Below, in pieces: positions 35,601 to 45,560 of a stretch of 64,000 bases of DNA (positions are counted from its first letter, which is position 1; every line of letters starts with the position of its first letter). The position numbers were made by a program, and so were the translations under genes. Source of the DNA: Arctopsyche grandis (taxonomy: Eukaryota; Arthropoda; Insecta; Trichoptera; Hydropsychidae). The DNA lies in the NCBI RefSeq assembly GCF_051622035.1, contig NC_135365.1, positions 9,280,001-9,344,000 on the forward strand, written 5' to 3'. The notes beneath the pieces were generated by a model that did no database searches, had not been told where the DNA came from, and saw nothing but the letters and a program-made list of their open reading frames with translations.

Positions 35601-38243
35601 AGACACTAGATTAATCATCAATATTTGAAGGGACGAGCTTCAAGGGCATGCAAAATATTAAAATGATAAAAATATATTCAAATTCATATCAACTACTGTG
35701 GCTTCCCACCCATAAAGGTGAGGACACATTCAAAAGTGCGGCACGGAACGCGCTCGTGGTTTCCAGCTGTAATGGGCGTATCTTCATGTCAATATTCGTT
35801 CGTACTATTTTATTATTTCGACAAATTTCTGTATTTATGTCAATACAAGGATAAAATATCACCGAAAACACTCCAGGGGGTGAGGTTTTCGAAGGTACAG
35901 ATGTAGTGGATCAGCGTGTTTTTTTTGCACATACAAAATTCTAAAGAAAAAGCATGTGCCATGTACGGGCGCAGACGTATTTTTTGACAAACAGACAATA
36001 GTCAAGCACCCAATGACCGATAATATAACTTACTGATCATCTATTTATTGACCAAATAAATACAGGCCGTCGAAGTCCTGTTCTGAACTTCATCGCTTTT
36101 ACAAGGTTTTTATTAGCTTCACTCTGTTATTACAAGCTTTTCTTAGCGTTTTGCACATGTAAAAAAAATGCTTGTACGCCTGATCTATGCTATGTCAATC
36201 CAGGCCAAAAACCCCCTGTGGTGGTCTTGGTGATATATTTTCTTTGTATTGACATAGGTTTGACAGTTAAGTTCAGATCACACTACGAGTGGCGCGACAC
36301 TGCACGTCGGAGTTGGCTTTTGTACCAATTCTGATGTGCTGCGTAGCGTCGCTGCAGCGCACTGTCGCCTAGTGCGTTCGGACCATTATCCATAACGGTG
36401 ATTTATGATTCTCTTACATTTGAAGAAATGTAAGAGAAAATTGTCGAAATAATAAGATCGAACGAATTAACAATGACATGGAGATACACCCATTCACAGC
36501 TGGAGTCTACCTAGGCATGCCGTGCCGTACGATTATGTGTATGCGTGCCTTACCTCTCTGTTTGTCTGTATAGAGAGGTTGTTACTTGGAAGAAAACATA
36601 AAAATAATAAAAAAAATAGTTGCTATATTGCCAGTGACAAACGAAGATGGCATCTTTTCGCAGTATCAAGACAGTTTATGCGTTTTTGGAAGCAGGTAAA
36701 TTCTGATTCAAAAAGACGTGAACCATGGTTAACCCTTTGAGTGCTGACTTTTTTTCTGTTCAAAGCCCGCCATGCTGAAAATTTCGCCTATATTTCCAAC
36801 TAGAATTATTTAGAAGTCCAATAGAAAGCAGGTATAAAAATTGTAGCTAATCCAAACAAACCTTAGATCACTACCTAGACAACTACCGCCGTGGATTTCG
36901 AGTTTTATAAAGGTGTGTTACTCACTAATATATATTGCAACAATATAAAATAAACAAAAGAAGTCTATTAATGAATGTATTTTTCCAAAACTAGTTCATA
37001 GTTGTTAAAATGTAATGCTCACAATCGAAATGCCAAGCCACAATCTAAAATACTCAGAAGTTAGGAATTTCCATCGGGTAATTCTGCTATGGTTATAAAT
37101 TCAGAAATTCCGGTGTAAACCAGTCTTTATAAACGTTGCCGAATGAATGACACGGATTACAAGAACCATGTTCAATGCATTTTTTTCCAATGCTACCTGG
37201 AAAGGCTTATCGGGTAGTATTCTTGTTTACTTTGTGCATGCTCAAAATACAGCGCCTATCGGCGTTTTTCAGACCCATGGACTTGTTGGCAAAAATTCAA
37301 AGGGTTAAGAAACACTTTAAAGTGAGTTAAATAAAAAAAAAAAACGATCTATTTCAATCGTTGTTCAGAAAATTTCATACCATAAACACCTATTTCAATT
37401 GTTGGTCAGAAAACGGCGATAAGGATAATTTCATCAATAATTTGAGCCAGTTTTCAACATATACAAAGTACATATAAACAAATGGTAATTGTTGCATACG
37501 ATGATAACAACATCAATAATAGACCAAGTACGCTCAGGTGTGTGAGAACCGAGGAGGGTGAATTATGTATGTAATATCATCCTCATCCGCTTGGATGTGA
37601 CCTTTTGGAGCTGATGTGAATTTGAACTGATGAATTAATAATTACTAACAAACGAGATGGTCGCATGGGGACAGAACATAGGGGGAGTTGCGTTAATCGC
37701 AAACAATGACGATTATGCGGCGAGAAAGATTGGAAATGATTATTGTGAGTGAATGCAGGTGGGTGGGTGGGTGTGTACGAAATGCACCCCAACACTGCAC
37801 CCTACAATAAATTAGTGTTTTCCGAGACTGGGTGGGTAATTTATGGGACAGCCGTCGTAAAATCTGATGACTGTGTGGGGTCAAACAAACTGCATGCATG
37901 TATTCACTCTCTCTCTCTCTCTCTCCTCGGTCACTCTAATGACGGTTTAATTAACATCAGATTGAGCCACACATTTCCCACACTTTTTAATTGGAACCTA
38001 CGTACATGTGTAAAGATACGTCGTTTACTTGTGTGGCGACACTGGCGCCAGTGATTTTAAGGATTTGATCTAATGGATAATAAAATAAAGCAACGAACCT
38101 GAGATCAAGATAGCTGAGGGACTGCAACATTCCGACAGTGTCAGGAACACTTCTAATGGCGTTGTGGTAAAGCAGTAGTCGTTCTAGGAAATAAAAAGCT
38201 GTCACTTCGTCTGGTATTTCGCCGAATCGGTTCTTTGAGAGAT
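26519..38243 (-). CDS. Lrch: LRCH family gene: leucine-rich repeats plus calponin-homology domain (5' end missing)
   Basis: Shared exons in transcript order are 38099-38243, 34093-34325, 33879-34015, 33525-33783, 33289-33445, 33049-33129, 31954-32791, 31739-31876 and 31484-31561, followed by alternative last exons 30268-31101 or 26519-26671. Phases agree at every junction. The product has LRRs (DLSKNRFGEIPDEV, LPLQVLLLSNNRLTSLPKEI, LDISCNCISSLPLEL), then RIHIFKYLENQA, a long Ser/Asn/Pro-rich linker containing QYKEALRQQRQQDVYR, and a CH domain (SLPRDIAPALSDGVVLCHLA). This order is diagnostic of LRCH proteins, cytoskeleton-linked scaffolds; fly LRCH is implicated in actin and cell-shape control. 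About 689 codons are shared, then 277 or 50. The exon for the N-terminus and first LRR is not in the window or was not recognised. Confidence 0.9.
29228..29926. mobile_element. Nested foldback element
   Basis: Outer inverted repeats, AAGTGTTCACTCCGG at the left and CCGGGGTGAACACTT at the right, extend inward for about 45 bases each (CGAACATACTAGTTTGTTC in the left arm). They enclose about 700 bp containing a second large inner palindrome. There is no ORF of note and no certain target duplication. Confidence 0.75.
29526..29756. repeat. 231-bp inner palindrome with about 105-base arms
   Basis: The left arm from CTAGTCAAATGTGAACCGGT to the central region is matched in reverse by the right arm ending GTTCACATATGACTAG. 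The spacer is about 20 bases around 29.63 kb. Arms contain degenerate short units built on GGTCAC (ACCGGTCACAGG, GATCGGTCACACG, CCCGTCACACT, CTGGTCACACC). Confidence 0.85.
30199..30204 (-). terminator. Poly(A) signal of proximal LRCH transcript
   Basis: TTTATT on the plus strand reads AATAAA on the minus strand, about 65 nt after the proximal stop codon. Confidence 0.55.
30268..31101 (-). CDS. Lrch: LRCH proximal alternative last exon (tail-anchored form)
   Basis: 834 bp (277 codons plus TAA), acceptor GGTTGCAG. The first 40 residues, DAVCQPHDILSQ ... RTAAIFKTVNALLKL, replace the CH-domain C-terminus. About 200 Asn/Ser/Asp-rich residues follow. The end is SRFCIIFFLSSLIFLYIFPL then PN, a hydrophobic stretch two residues from the C-terminus that would act as a tail anchor. 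AATAAA on the minus strand at 30199-30204 follows the stop by about 65 nt. Some vertebrate LRCH proteins also have a C-terminal membrane segment. The frame is open throughout and less AT-rich than its flanks. Confidence 0.82.
   Translation of the reverse strand, partial: DAVCQPHDILSQEPVSQDVGTFERTAAIFKTVNALLKLRTTAAHATLNYEATPLTQDDTASSNANENYQVSMLSNEIHQSETTTVIDDNDNCFDKSNDVSDHVSYFNHKNIANKSIQRSRYAEDRCISNFNMIADENTAIENNANETSNLQNNNGYADKNLNKESLYCTNYSMYSKVEDKINVVVPLMNENLNSTSSKGQGYDVSSSDVVRVSDRINYFNSKRTAMNLDIKNNLNTIQNESVNFMYQTKEYDKMVSRFCIIFFLSSLIFLYIFPLPN
31484..31561 (-). CDS. Lrch: LRCH CH-domain exon 2
   Basis: 78 bp (26 codons), phase 0: PKLTMARCRRNVDNFLEACR then RIGVEE. 'r.NvdnFL.AcR.iGV' is the central CH helix. 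The donor GTGTGT could splice to either alternative last exon. Confidence 0.93.
31739..31876 (-). CDS. Lrch: LRCH CH-domain exon 1
   Basis: 138 bp (46 codons), phase 0: IIENRLKMSLPRDIAPALSD then GVVLCHLANHVCPRSVASVH. 'LsDGvvLChLaN' is the core CH-domain signature. Confidence 0.93.
31954..32791 (-). CDS. Lrch: LRCH long linker exon
   Basis: 838 bp, the largest shared exon. It opens with QYKEALRQQRQQDVYRPR, a conserved LRCH basic helix, continues with about 230 residues rich in Ser, Asn, Pro and Thr, and ends in a charged helix REFDRAKEESELIQQLRS leading into the CH domain. Confidence 0.9.
33049..33129 (-). CDS. Lrch: LRCH short linker exon
   Basis: 81 bp: SRISPDGNNMSNGDDKTK followed by SISHQQTY. 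Phases fit both neighbours. Could be a cassette exon, since 81 is divisible by three. Confidence 0.75.
33289..33445 (-). CDS. Lrch: LRCH linker exon (Ser/Thr/Pro-rich)
   Basis: 157 bp. Encodes VVEENATMPIILGSQSSG and a low-complexity STPSTPSTISPGPAHL segment, then SLSAETPPTTPTLG. Probably disordered. Confidence 0.85.
33525..33783 (-). CDS. Lrch: LRCH exon after the LRRs
   Basis: 259 bp beginning VCVRGRIHIFKYLENQA, equivalent to the conserved 'kGkvHIFKYL' capping helix, then a polar linker with VRYNVDSGYSTSDGGEKRWS. Confidence 0.9.
33879..34015 (-). CDS. Lrch: LRCH last LRR exon
   Basis: 137 bp: LQLEILDISCNCISSLPLEL and LVNFKLEHNPLVSPPAT. The 'lehNPL.SPPA' ending is the LRCH repeat terminus. 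Donor GTGAGT. Confidence 0.92.
34093..34325 (-). CDS. Lrch: LRCH LRR exon
   Basis: 233 bp. Encodes HNQLSEVPRELCQLPLQV, LLLSNNRLTSLPKEIGKM, LDASNNQISQLPMTIGDI and LKALNLRNNQLGLLP, about three and a half LRRs. Joins in frame as LDLS-HNQL. Confidence 0.92.
34376..35043. mobile_element. MITE with very long inverted repeats (LRCH intron)
   Basis: 668 bp beginning CACTGGGCAACAAAAAA and ending TTTTTTGTTGTTGCTCAGTG, flanked by TAA at 34373-34375 and 35044-35046. Inverted arms run about 270 bases each (AATCAAAATCAATAG and its complement near the centre). A partial relative lies at about 55100-55227 with the same right end followed by TAA. The 3-bp TWA-type duplication suggests Harbinger-like movement. 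Confidence 0.75.
35710..36530. repeat. Cluster of MITE-family M2 fragments
   Basis: Two fragments in opposite orientation. Diagnostic words TACAAGGATAAAATATCACC, ACTCCAGGGGGTGA (about 35.87 kb) and ACGCCTGATCTATGCTATG (about 36.18 kb) recur at 44.9, 51.5, 56.7 and 58.4 kb. CACGGAACGCGC near 35.74 kb corresponds to the terminal repeat of the complete copy at 51.43 kb. They lie in the LRCH intron. Confidence 0.6.
36733..37304. mobile_element. TTAA-flanked MITE, second piggyBac-type family
   Basis: 572 bp starting CCCTTTGAGTGCTGAC and ending AATTCAAAGGG, flanked by TTAA at 36729-36732 and 37305-37308. An internal stretch (TGCCAAGCCACAATCTAAAA) recurs at 9.47-9.56 kb as a partial copy. No transposase. 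Confidence 0.8.
37904..37924. repeat. (CT)n microsatellite
   Basis: About 20 bases of pure CT dinucleotides in the LRCH intron. Confidence 0.9.
38099..38243 (-). CDS. Lrch: LRCH exon with first visible LRRs
   Basis: 145 bp. Acceptor TTTACAG, donor GTTCGT. Encodes DLSKNRFGEIPDEV, LERLLLYHNAIRSVPDTVG and LQSLSYLDL. It starts two bases into a codon, so an upstream exon ending in G is required. Confidence 0.9.
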
Positions 38244-38341
38244 CTGTAAAAAGAAAAGTCGAATCATTGTCTGACAAATAATAATAAACACATCAATCAA
38301 TCAATTTAAATATATAATTAATAAAAAAATAAACGTGTGAA

Positions 38342-38362
38342 TGTGTGTGTGTGTGTGTGTGT
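38342..38362. repeat. (GT)n microsatellite
   Basis: About 21 bases of GT repeats 100 bases upstream (transcript sense) of the first visible LRCH exon. Confidence 0.9.
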
Positions 38363-38454
38363 TTTGATATAATATGAAACTTTGGAAACGTATGTGGGGG
38401 GGTATGTGGCGAGTGCATCGACAAGTATGAAAATTTAAAAAAGAGTTATTATAT

Positions 38455-38560
38455 CGATTTCAAGTGCGATTCCGATTCCGATTATGATTCCTATTTCTGA
38501 TTCCGGTTCCGACTTTAGTTACGATTACTATGACAATTATTGTTGTTGTTTATTATTATT
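38455..38560. repeat. Element ending in a degenerate GATTCC/TTCCGG tail, copy 1
   Basis: TTATTATATCGATTT followed by GATTCCGATTCCGAT-type repeats. Upstream GTATGTGGCGAGTGCATCGA matches GTATGTGCCAGTGCAGCGA at 60.0 kb, so the simple repeat is the tail of a dispersed element. Confidence 0.6.
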
Positions 38561-38799
38561 ATTATAAAGGATGTTTTTTTAGGCTTGTCTTTCAGTGCTT
38601 GCCAGGAGTCAAGGGGGCCCACTCAGGGTTAAAAAAATTGTCTTCCCCCCATATAAAAAAAATTCACGCTTAAAATTAAGGGTAAAAAATAAATATAATT
38701 TTCAAAAATGCATCAATCAAAAATTAAAAGTACAATTATAATCAAATGTTATTATGAAAGTATGAAGTAAATTTAAATCACCGGTTGATGATGAATCGT

Positions 38800-38857
38800 C
38801 CTATCAAAATTGTTTTAAGCAATTCAGTCGCGAATTGCTTAAAACAATTTTGATAGG
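38800..38857. repeat. Perfect hairpin, 26-base arms
   Basis: CCTATCAAAATTGTTTTAAG followed by CAATTC pairs exactly with its reverse complement across a 6-base loop. It ends 11 bases before a probable solo LTR. Confidence 0.85.
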
Positions 38858-38868
38858 ATATATACATG

Positions 38869-39253
38869 TGTTACGTACGCCGCGGATTGAGCGAATTGCA
38901 CTTAAACCAACGGATATCTGTTATCGGATTAACTAAATGCATGCACTTACTTCCAAAGATTATATCTGAACTCTAAGTGCATTTAGGCTAAACAATGACC
39001 GTTATTAGTTATTTCTCAGAATCGGTACGGGGAGACCCAATGTCGTGGAAATACATATCCGAATACGTGACTAGACAACAGGTAAACAGATTAGGCGTCC
39101 TGAGAGATCTACCCTTTATAAGGCGGTACGTAAGCGATCTCAGGTCATTCTGGACTTAGCACTGGCAATGCATGTATCTCCTGAATCATCAATAAATGCT
39201 GTGAAACGACTGTTGGCCTTTTACTTGGATCCTCCACCCACCCGTACGCAACA
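38869..39253 (+). mobile_element. Probable solo LTR
   Basis: 385 bp starting TGTTACGTACGCC and ending CGTACGCAACA, with a CTTTATAAGG TATA-type box near 39.11 kb and AATAAA near 39.19 kb. Terminal TGTT/AACA and this layout fit an LTR. No internal region or second LTR is nearby and no clear target duplication was found. It differs from the LTR at 15.4 kb, but both start TGT(A/T)ACGTA. Confidence 0.6.
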
Positions 39254-41225
39254 AATGTATATGTACATAATCTTGGGGTTGGAAATGGGCCGCGCAAAAG
39301 TTGAAAACTTACATTTCGACCCTTATAAAAAAGTTAACCGATCCTTGGGCTGTAAAAGCAGGTATTAAGTTCTATGTGTATCGTAAGAAATTTGTTTTGT
39401 TGAAATACCTAAAGTGCACTGTATACCAGGAAGGCGTCACAAGTAAACCCTAATGCGCTTTCCTGGCCAATTACAAACATCGATTGGTACATATACATTC
39501 ATATGAAATAAAAAATGTAGATACATATGTCAACAGATAGACATGACATTCAGGTACGCAGAAATAGATGAATTCACAAATAGACAAACAGAAAGGCACA
39601 CAGATGCAGTGACAGGTAGAGTCATAGACAAAGAGTGGCCCAGACAGATAGACAACAATAATAAAGACACAGTCAAGCAGACTAAGATAAGGACGTAGAT
39701 TTTGAGTTGTGTTACCTACTTTATTCGGGACTAGGGTTATACATATGTATGTAGAAAAGCGCGGCTGAATCAATAAGCTAAGTTATATTCAAGGGCTATC
39801 TACCTTTTCTACGAACCCATGATAAAATACTCGATATCTTCAAAACAAGTTAACAGTAGAGTCTTTTGTAATTATAAAAAAAAAACAACACTCATATGTA
39901 CTTAGTAAACTGACTCGGCGAAGTATGAATGTGCTTCAGAAGTACGTAGTTACTTACTCACTTGATTGTGGTTCATTCTATTGGGTAGAATTAACATACA
40001 AAGTTTGTTTTGAACAATGTGATATTATCGATCGGAAACATGAATTTTGATTCCAAGAAAGTGAAATCATAAAAAAATGTGTATATAATTTGAACCATAC
40101 AGAGTATTTCGGGTACTTACTTACTTAGAAGTAGTGGAACAAAAACAGGAGCGTGCCACGTGTTTGTACATATTAAAGAGTTAATTTTATACAATGACGC
40201 ATTTTCGAACATGTTCCGAGGAAATACAACGAGACACTCGCGAAGCAGATTTCAAATAGACAAAATATAATGAAACATTCAAAATTTGTAGTCATTCGGT
40301 GTACACAAATAGCATCCGGGCAGACGATGAACGAAGATGAACAAACAATTGCATCTACATAGATGAGATGCAAGTGCATATCCATACAAGATTCCAAGAG
40401 TCACTTTCTATTTCAGGTTTGTGTTGCAGACGACTGCGTCCCAAATAAACATAAGCATACATATCCATTAAATTTACTAGATATGGCGGCCAATGTCGAT
40501 GTGTGAAAAAATTGCTTATCTTTCATGCATCGATATTCGAACGTACATATCTGCCATAATAAATTAGAGTTGCATTAAAGCGGCTCTACATATAAAATGG
40601 TACCGATTATACGTTTATAAATTTAGATTGCATCATTTTAGCATGATAAGAAAATTTATGGTCCTTTTCATTAAAAATACAACCCCAACGTAAAGGTCGG
40701 CAACGGGAGGATAATGAACTTTTACGATTTAGGACGGGGAACAAATTAGATGGGAAATTCTAGCAAGAAATCGAATTAGCTAGGAAAGCGGCAACATAAA
40801 ACGATGAAAAAAATTCTTCAAAAGATAAAATATTGTAAGAAAAGGAAAACATCACTCAAACATAACGAATGCATAAGTTATAATTGGCCAAGATCTATTC
40901 TTAATTTCAGTCAAATTGACAGCAGGAAGGAAAATGTTCTGACCAATAGGAGTTGAAATGAAATGAAAAACTCGTCGAGAAATTACAGCTTAAAACCTTA
41001 CCCAACACAACACCTACAACAAACATTCGATAACAGGCATAGAAAACGAGTATATGAATAATCAGGCGTCTAAAATGGATTAAGTGTAATGAAATATAAT
41101 AACGTTACATCAAAACGACAAATACATAGATATTTCACATTAGCTACGGCTCTCTAGCATGTACGCCAGTAGAACGTATCACATATTTATTGCTGTAATG
41201 TTAGTTGGTACGACTGCTCTTATCA

Positions 41226-41580
41226 ACCAGCATCATAGATCAATGGTTAGCGTGTAATGCTTTCGATTGTGTGGTCAGGGGTTTTATCCCTGGCTTTGTT
41301 GCTGCCCAGACCATGGATATGTGACTCCGAGGTCGGTCGTTTCCTTTCAGAGTTTGCCAATTCATCTGATTTCATTGGAAACGGTTCGAACAAATTGGTA
41401 ATCATGTCCGATGTCCTGCAGCATCTAATCATTTTTTGATATTTAAAATGCCGCAAAAATTGTCCATATGATGATTGACATTTGTAATTGTCTGATGTAC
41501 AATGTTGACAATAGATGGCTTGTTATTAAAAATTGGTGTATACCTGTATAAAATAAATAAAATTAAACGTGTGAGACCTA
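41226..41580 (+). repeat. tRNA-derived SINE, plus strand, near full length
   Basis: The head ATCAATGGTTAGCGTGTAAT with GGTCAGGGGTTTTATCCC resembles degenerate pol III boxes. The body CCGAGGTCGGTCGTTTCCTT and GAGTTTGCCAATTCATCTGA is common to the family. The tail has GACAATAGATGGC and AAATAAATAAAATT. Confidence 0.7.
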
Positions 41581-42799
41581 ATATACGAATTTCATCTGTA
41601 AATTCTTAAAAAAAAAGACTTGTCTTTGTGTAATAAAACTTTTGAAATGAAAGTAATTCTTCACATTTGAGAATACATAGTGAAATAAGGTGTTTGCGCA
41701 ACAAAGTTTTAAGTGCCTTTTTCCCCCTCGAAATAACAGCAGCACACAGGGGTGAGGAATACCTTTTTCTTCTTCATTAAAGTCACTCGGAGGTTAAATA
41801 TGTATATATGTAAATTACACCACGAGGTAGAACAAACGAACTGTGTGTAGTTTTTTTTTCAGTGACTATTAATTTCTGAACGAGGAAGTGATTAATGCAC
41901 CTTATGGAATATTTACAAATATATGCTTCTCACTAAAAAAATAGGAAACGAGAGAAGCCCTCTGTGCTATATTATACGTACAGTACACACATAAGCATTC
42001 AGTGTGGTATCACTCCTATAAATAGTGGTTTATCCCACGGAGAGTTGTAATTATAGGAATGATGCCTTTTGTAATGATAAAACCATATACAAACAAACAC
42101 ACACACAAAGTATCGTAATACATTCAGACACCCATTGATTAAAACGAGGACAAAATTATGCGAAGTAAGTCATTGTAATACTGACGATGATAAGTCCAAC
42201 ACTTAATTTGATGCTATTTTGAGAATATAGATAATTACTTTGCAGAAATAGGACAAAATGTATGTAGAAGGGAACAAACATAGCTAGAAAGGGCTCTAAA
42301 CGTATCCAGAAGCTGTGCCATTTAAGTATGTACTTTAAATATGAGTATGAGTTTGTTAACCTACGTATGTAACTGACTATGACAAAAGATTTCGCGATTG
42401 GGTATTTTGTCATGGTTGGGTAGGCCGAAAAACTAATACTAATGAAACTGACTTGACTTGTGCAACTATGAATTAGATAAATGGACAAAGGAAGCATACG
42501 AATGGTGTTCAAGAGGATGTAGAAGGTAACAAGGAAGGTCAAGTAGACGCTGATAAAACGAACTAAAGAAAATGTATAGAATATAGTGGACGATGGACAG
42601 TCAGCAAAAAGAAGTCTTCTGCGTCATAAATATTTTTTTTTATATACTTGGATGTACCCAATTTTAAATTTTCCCATGATGCTGTTTTTGGGTTGTATCT
42701 ATGGTATTAAACTTGTACATACATATGTATATAAATTTATAGATTATTTTATTTTATTTATTTTTATTTTATTTTAATATACAAGTATACCACAGTGTC

Positions 42800-43065
42800 T
42801 TTACAGGTCACCCCAATACATTATAAATTTTGGAATCATATTCAAATAGTGGTGACATACTGGGTAGGATGATTTTGCCAATTTGATTAGGAACCGTTTC
42901 AACAATGAAATCAGACAAATCGACAAACTCTAGTAGGACACCATCGAATCGGAGTCAGAAATATCCAAGTCTTACTAGCAGCACTACAGATGATACCCAG
43001 AATAAATTATTTTCAATCTCTCAGTGGTTAGCATCAACGCAACCACTAGCTATACTAGTCGACTA
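42800..43065 (-). repeat. tRNA-derived SINE, minus strand
   Basis: Read leftward from 43065: AGTGGTTGCGTTGATGC (box A region), then the family body including TTTGTCGATTTGTCTGATTT and AACGGTTCCTAATC. Highly similar to copies at 50.9 and 62.2 kb. Confidence 0.7.
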
Positions 43066-43299
43066 TATTCTATCTATTGATTTACAAGAAACTTCAAGAT
43101 ATGAAATCATAACCACACATTAATCTGATCCGAGTATATTATTCTTCTGGGTCACAAATTGACCTTCTTTGAGAAAGTCTATTGTAACGAGTAACACTTT
43201 GACTTTCATTCCAACGCATTTCACTGTCTACACATCATACTTAAGCACTTCTTCTTTCCGGTCGCTTTCCTCATATCTGAGGGTCATGACTTTCCTGTC

Positions 43300-43830
43300 T
43301 TCTAACTACAATAATGCCGTACGGCATGGTCTTCCAGCCCTCTCAAAACTCCGTTTACTACCGTTTTCTCAGTGGTAGCCCTGACCTGGTCACTCCATCT
43401 TGTGGGGGTTCGTCCTCTTCTGCTTCCCTCAACGCTTCCCAAAACGACCAATTTTTCCAAGCTGTCTTGGTCTCGCCTCGCGATATGCCCAAATAACTGG
43501 AGGATACGTCTAAGATATATGGAAGAAAGCCTATCACCAACCCTCAGCTCTTGCAGGATGGAGGCATTGGTTCTTCTCGCTGTTCAGGACATTCAAAGCA
43601 TCCGTCTCCAACATTACATCTCAAAAAGGGTGACTGGAAAAATGCACTCGAGATAGTTGCACTCTCGAGACATCCAAATATTCGTATTCAATTTCGTTCA
43701 AATTTTCGAGTCATCCAAAATACGGGATAGACCAAAGCTTGGATCAGACGCATTTTCATAAACACGGTGATGCCCCAGTCTTTCCAAATTTTGCTCAGGA
43801 ATAAGCACTACAAATAATAAATTCAACTGG
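43300..43830 (-). pseudogene. Non-LTR retrotransposon reverse transcriptase fragment
   Basis: Read leftward, the minus strand encodes IWKDWGITVFMKMRLIQALV near 43.77 kb, then after stops and shifts TNASILQELRVGDRLSS and RILQLFGHIARRDQDSLEKL and GRTPTRWSDQVRATT. These are conserved segments after the RT palm in insect endonuclease-reverse transcriptases. The subfamily differs from the fragment at 8.4-8.9 kb. Multiple lesions; the 5' part is absent. Confidence 0.82.
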
Positions 43831-44747
43831 CAAATGTAGTTCATTCTTGCTATCGAACATGAAGATCAAGCAAGATAGTCAAGAATGGCAGAGGATTTGA
43901 TCGCTTTTGAACCGACAGTGTTGCGGAACATATGTATTTCAACGAGGGGCAATCAATTCCGAGTGGAAAGAAAATTTTGAAATTTTCATCAACACCCACG
44001 CACATTTCGAGAGTTATCTTGTTTCGCTCCAGCACTTGCATCCCACTCGAAAGTACTCTCGAACTTAACGGGTTCTGAAAGCGTTCCACCAAGATTTATT
44101 ATAATCTAATTGCCGCACGTGAACTTATCGAGCGCATTTCCTTAGGAATAAACAGTAAACAAGTAGCAAACTCGATGATACGTGGGCGGGTTTTAAATAC
44201 ATACATACAACATACAGAGATAAGCATCTATATATGTATCCATTTACGAATAAGATTGTTGGTAAAAACGCCCACACAAGGACGGCCATTCAAACGCATA
44301 TTGTATGTTGAGTTGTTGAGCAACATGCGCCAGTAAACTCTGTATAATCGTAAAAGCTCATCATCACACTTTATATAATTTAAAAAATACGTGCTCGTTC
44401 TCGAGTTAGCTAGGTGCCAAATATTTAGAATTCGCGTGCGTAATAGACTAACGCGAACTGATCTAATAAAAGTATGAAAATCGTACAAAATATGTATGTA
44501 TGTATTTGCCATTCAATTTGTATGAGATATCGTGTCGGAAATAGGGTTGCCAAACGTCCCGGATTGTTTTGGAATGGAAGTCCTTGTTCGGGTTCGCGGT
44601 TAGACATGAAAATGTCTTTAATTACTTATATTATTATATTACTTATATATTTTTAATACTTTTCTATTCATGTCCTTTCTTTGTCTTAATTGTTTCCTTC
44701 ATATATTTAGCTACAGTGCCATAGTGCCATGACAGACTAAGGGCGAA

Positions 44748-45235
44748 AACACACTGAGTGGTATGGGACGTTACGTGTCCTTGGTTCCCCGCTGTGACCG
44801 TAGACAGTGGGTGTTCAAATTCGGGTGTACTTGCACGTGCAGAATGCATATATTTGGTAGGTCGCACGTGTATGCATATCCATATGCATATTTATTTAAA
44901 TATTGGATTCACCGTTATATAATCACTGTCAAGCAAGGATAAATACAATGATAAAATATCATCGAAAATACTCCAGGGGGTGATTTTTACAACTGTGTAC
45001 CCTGTATATGAGCTAGGGGAGCTGCGTTTTTTTCCCATGTTTAAAAGTATCTAAAAAAAAAAACACGTACAACTCAGTGGGGTTTTTTTTAATCGTACGG
45101 TACGGTATGCCTAGGTAGACTCCAGCTGTGCATCGGCGTCTTATGTAAATTTCTTATACATTTCTTCAAATATAGAGTTTTGACCTGGCACATATTAGGC
45201 GTGCTAGAATTTTTTACGTATGTATCTGCGCCCTA
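44748..45235. repeat. MITE-family M2 fragments
   Basis: GGGCGAAAACACACTGAGTG at 44.75 kb is the family's terminal repeat. ATCATCGAAAATACTCCAGG, CAGTGGGGTTTTTTT and GGTAGACTCCAGCTGTG follow at 44.95-45.13 kb. Confidence 0.55.
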
Positions 45236-45339
45236 AATCGTCACTATGGCTAATTGTGTACATATCTAAACACATTAGACAATGCAAGTATACAGATCAT
45301 AATAACAAAACGCAAGCAACTAATTCAATTAGTCAATTT

Positions 45340-45560
45340 GCAAGAGGGGGGGAGGCGATTTTATCAGAACCGTCACAACCATTAAAATGTTCGATAAATT
45401 GGATTTAATAACCATCCAAATCTTGCCAGCAGTGATAAATGTCCTCGCAATTATCGAAAAAATCGAATATTCTTTTCGATTCTGGCCGGTATTTGAACCC
45501 ATGACCTTTTTGATGGTAAACAATTACTTAGTCAGCGAATTATGCTGTAACTGTTTATCT
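45340..45560 (-). repeat. SINE, minus strand, divergent subfamily
   Basis: Shares AATAACCATCCAAATCTTGC, GGCCGGTATTTGAACCCATG and TGGTAAACAATTACTTAGT with 59030-59240. On the minus strand the TTCAAATAC stretch is a box B remnant. Confidence 0.6.
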
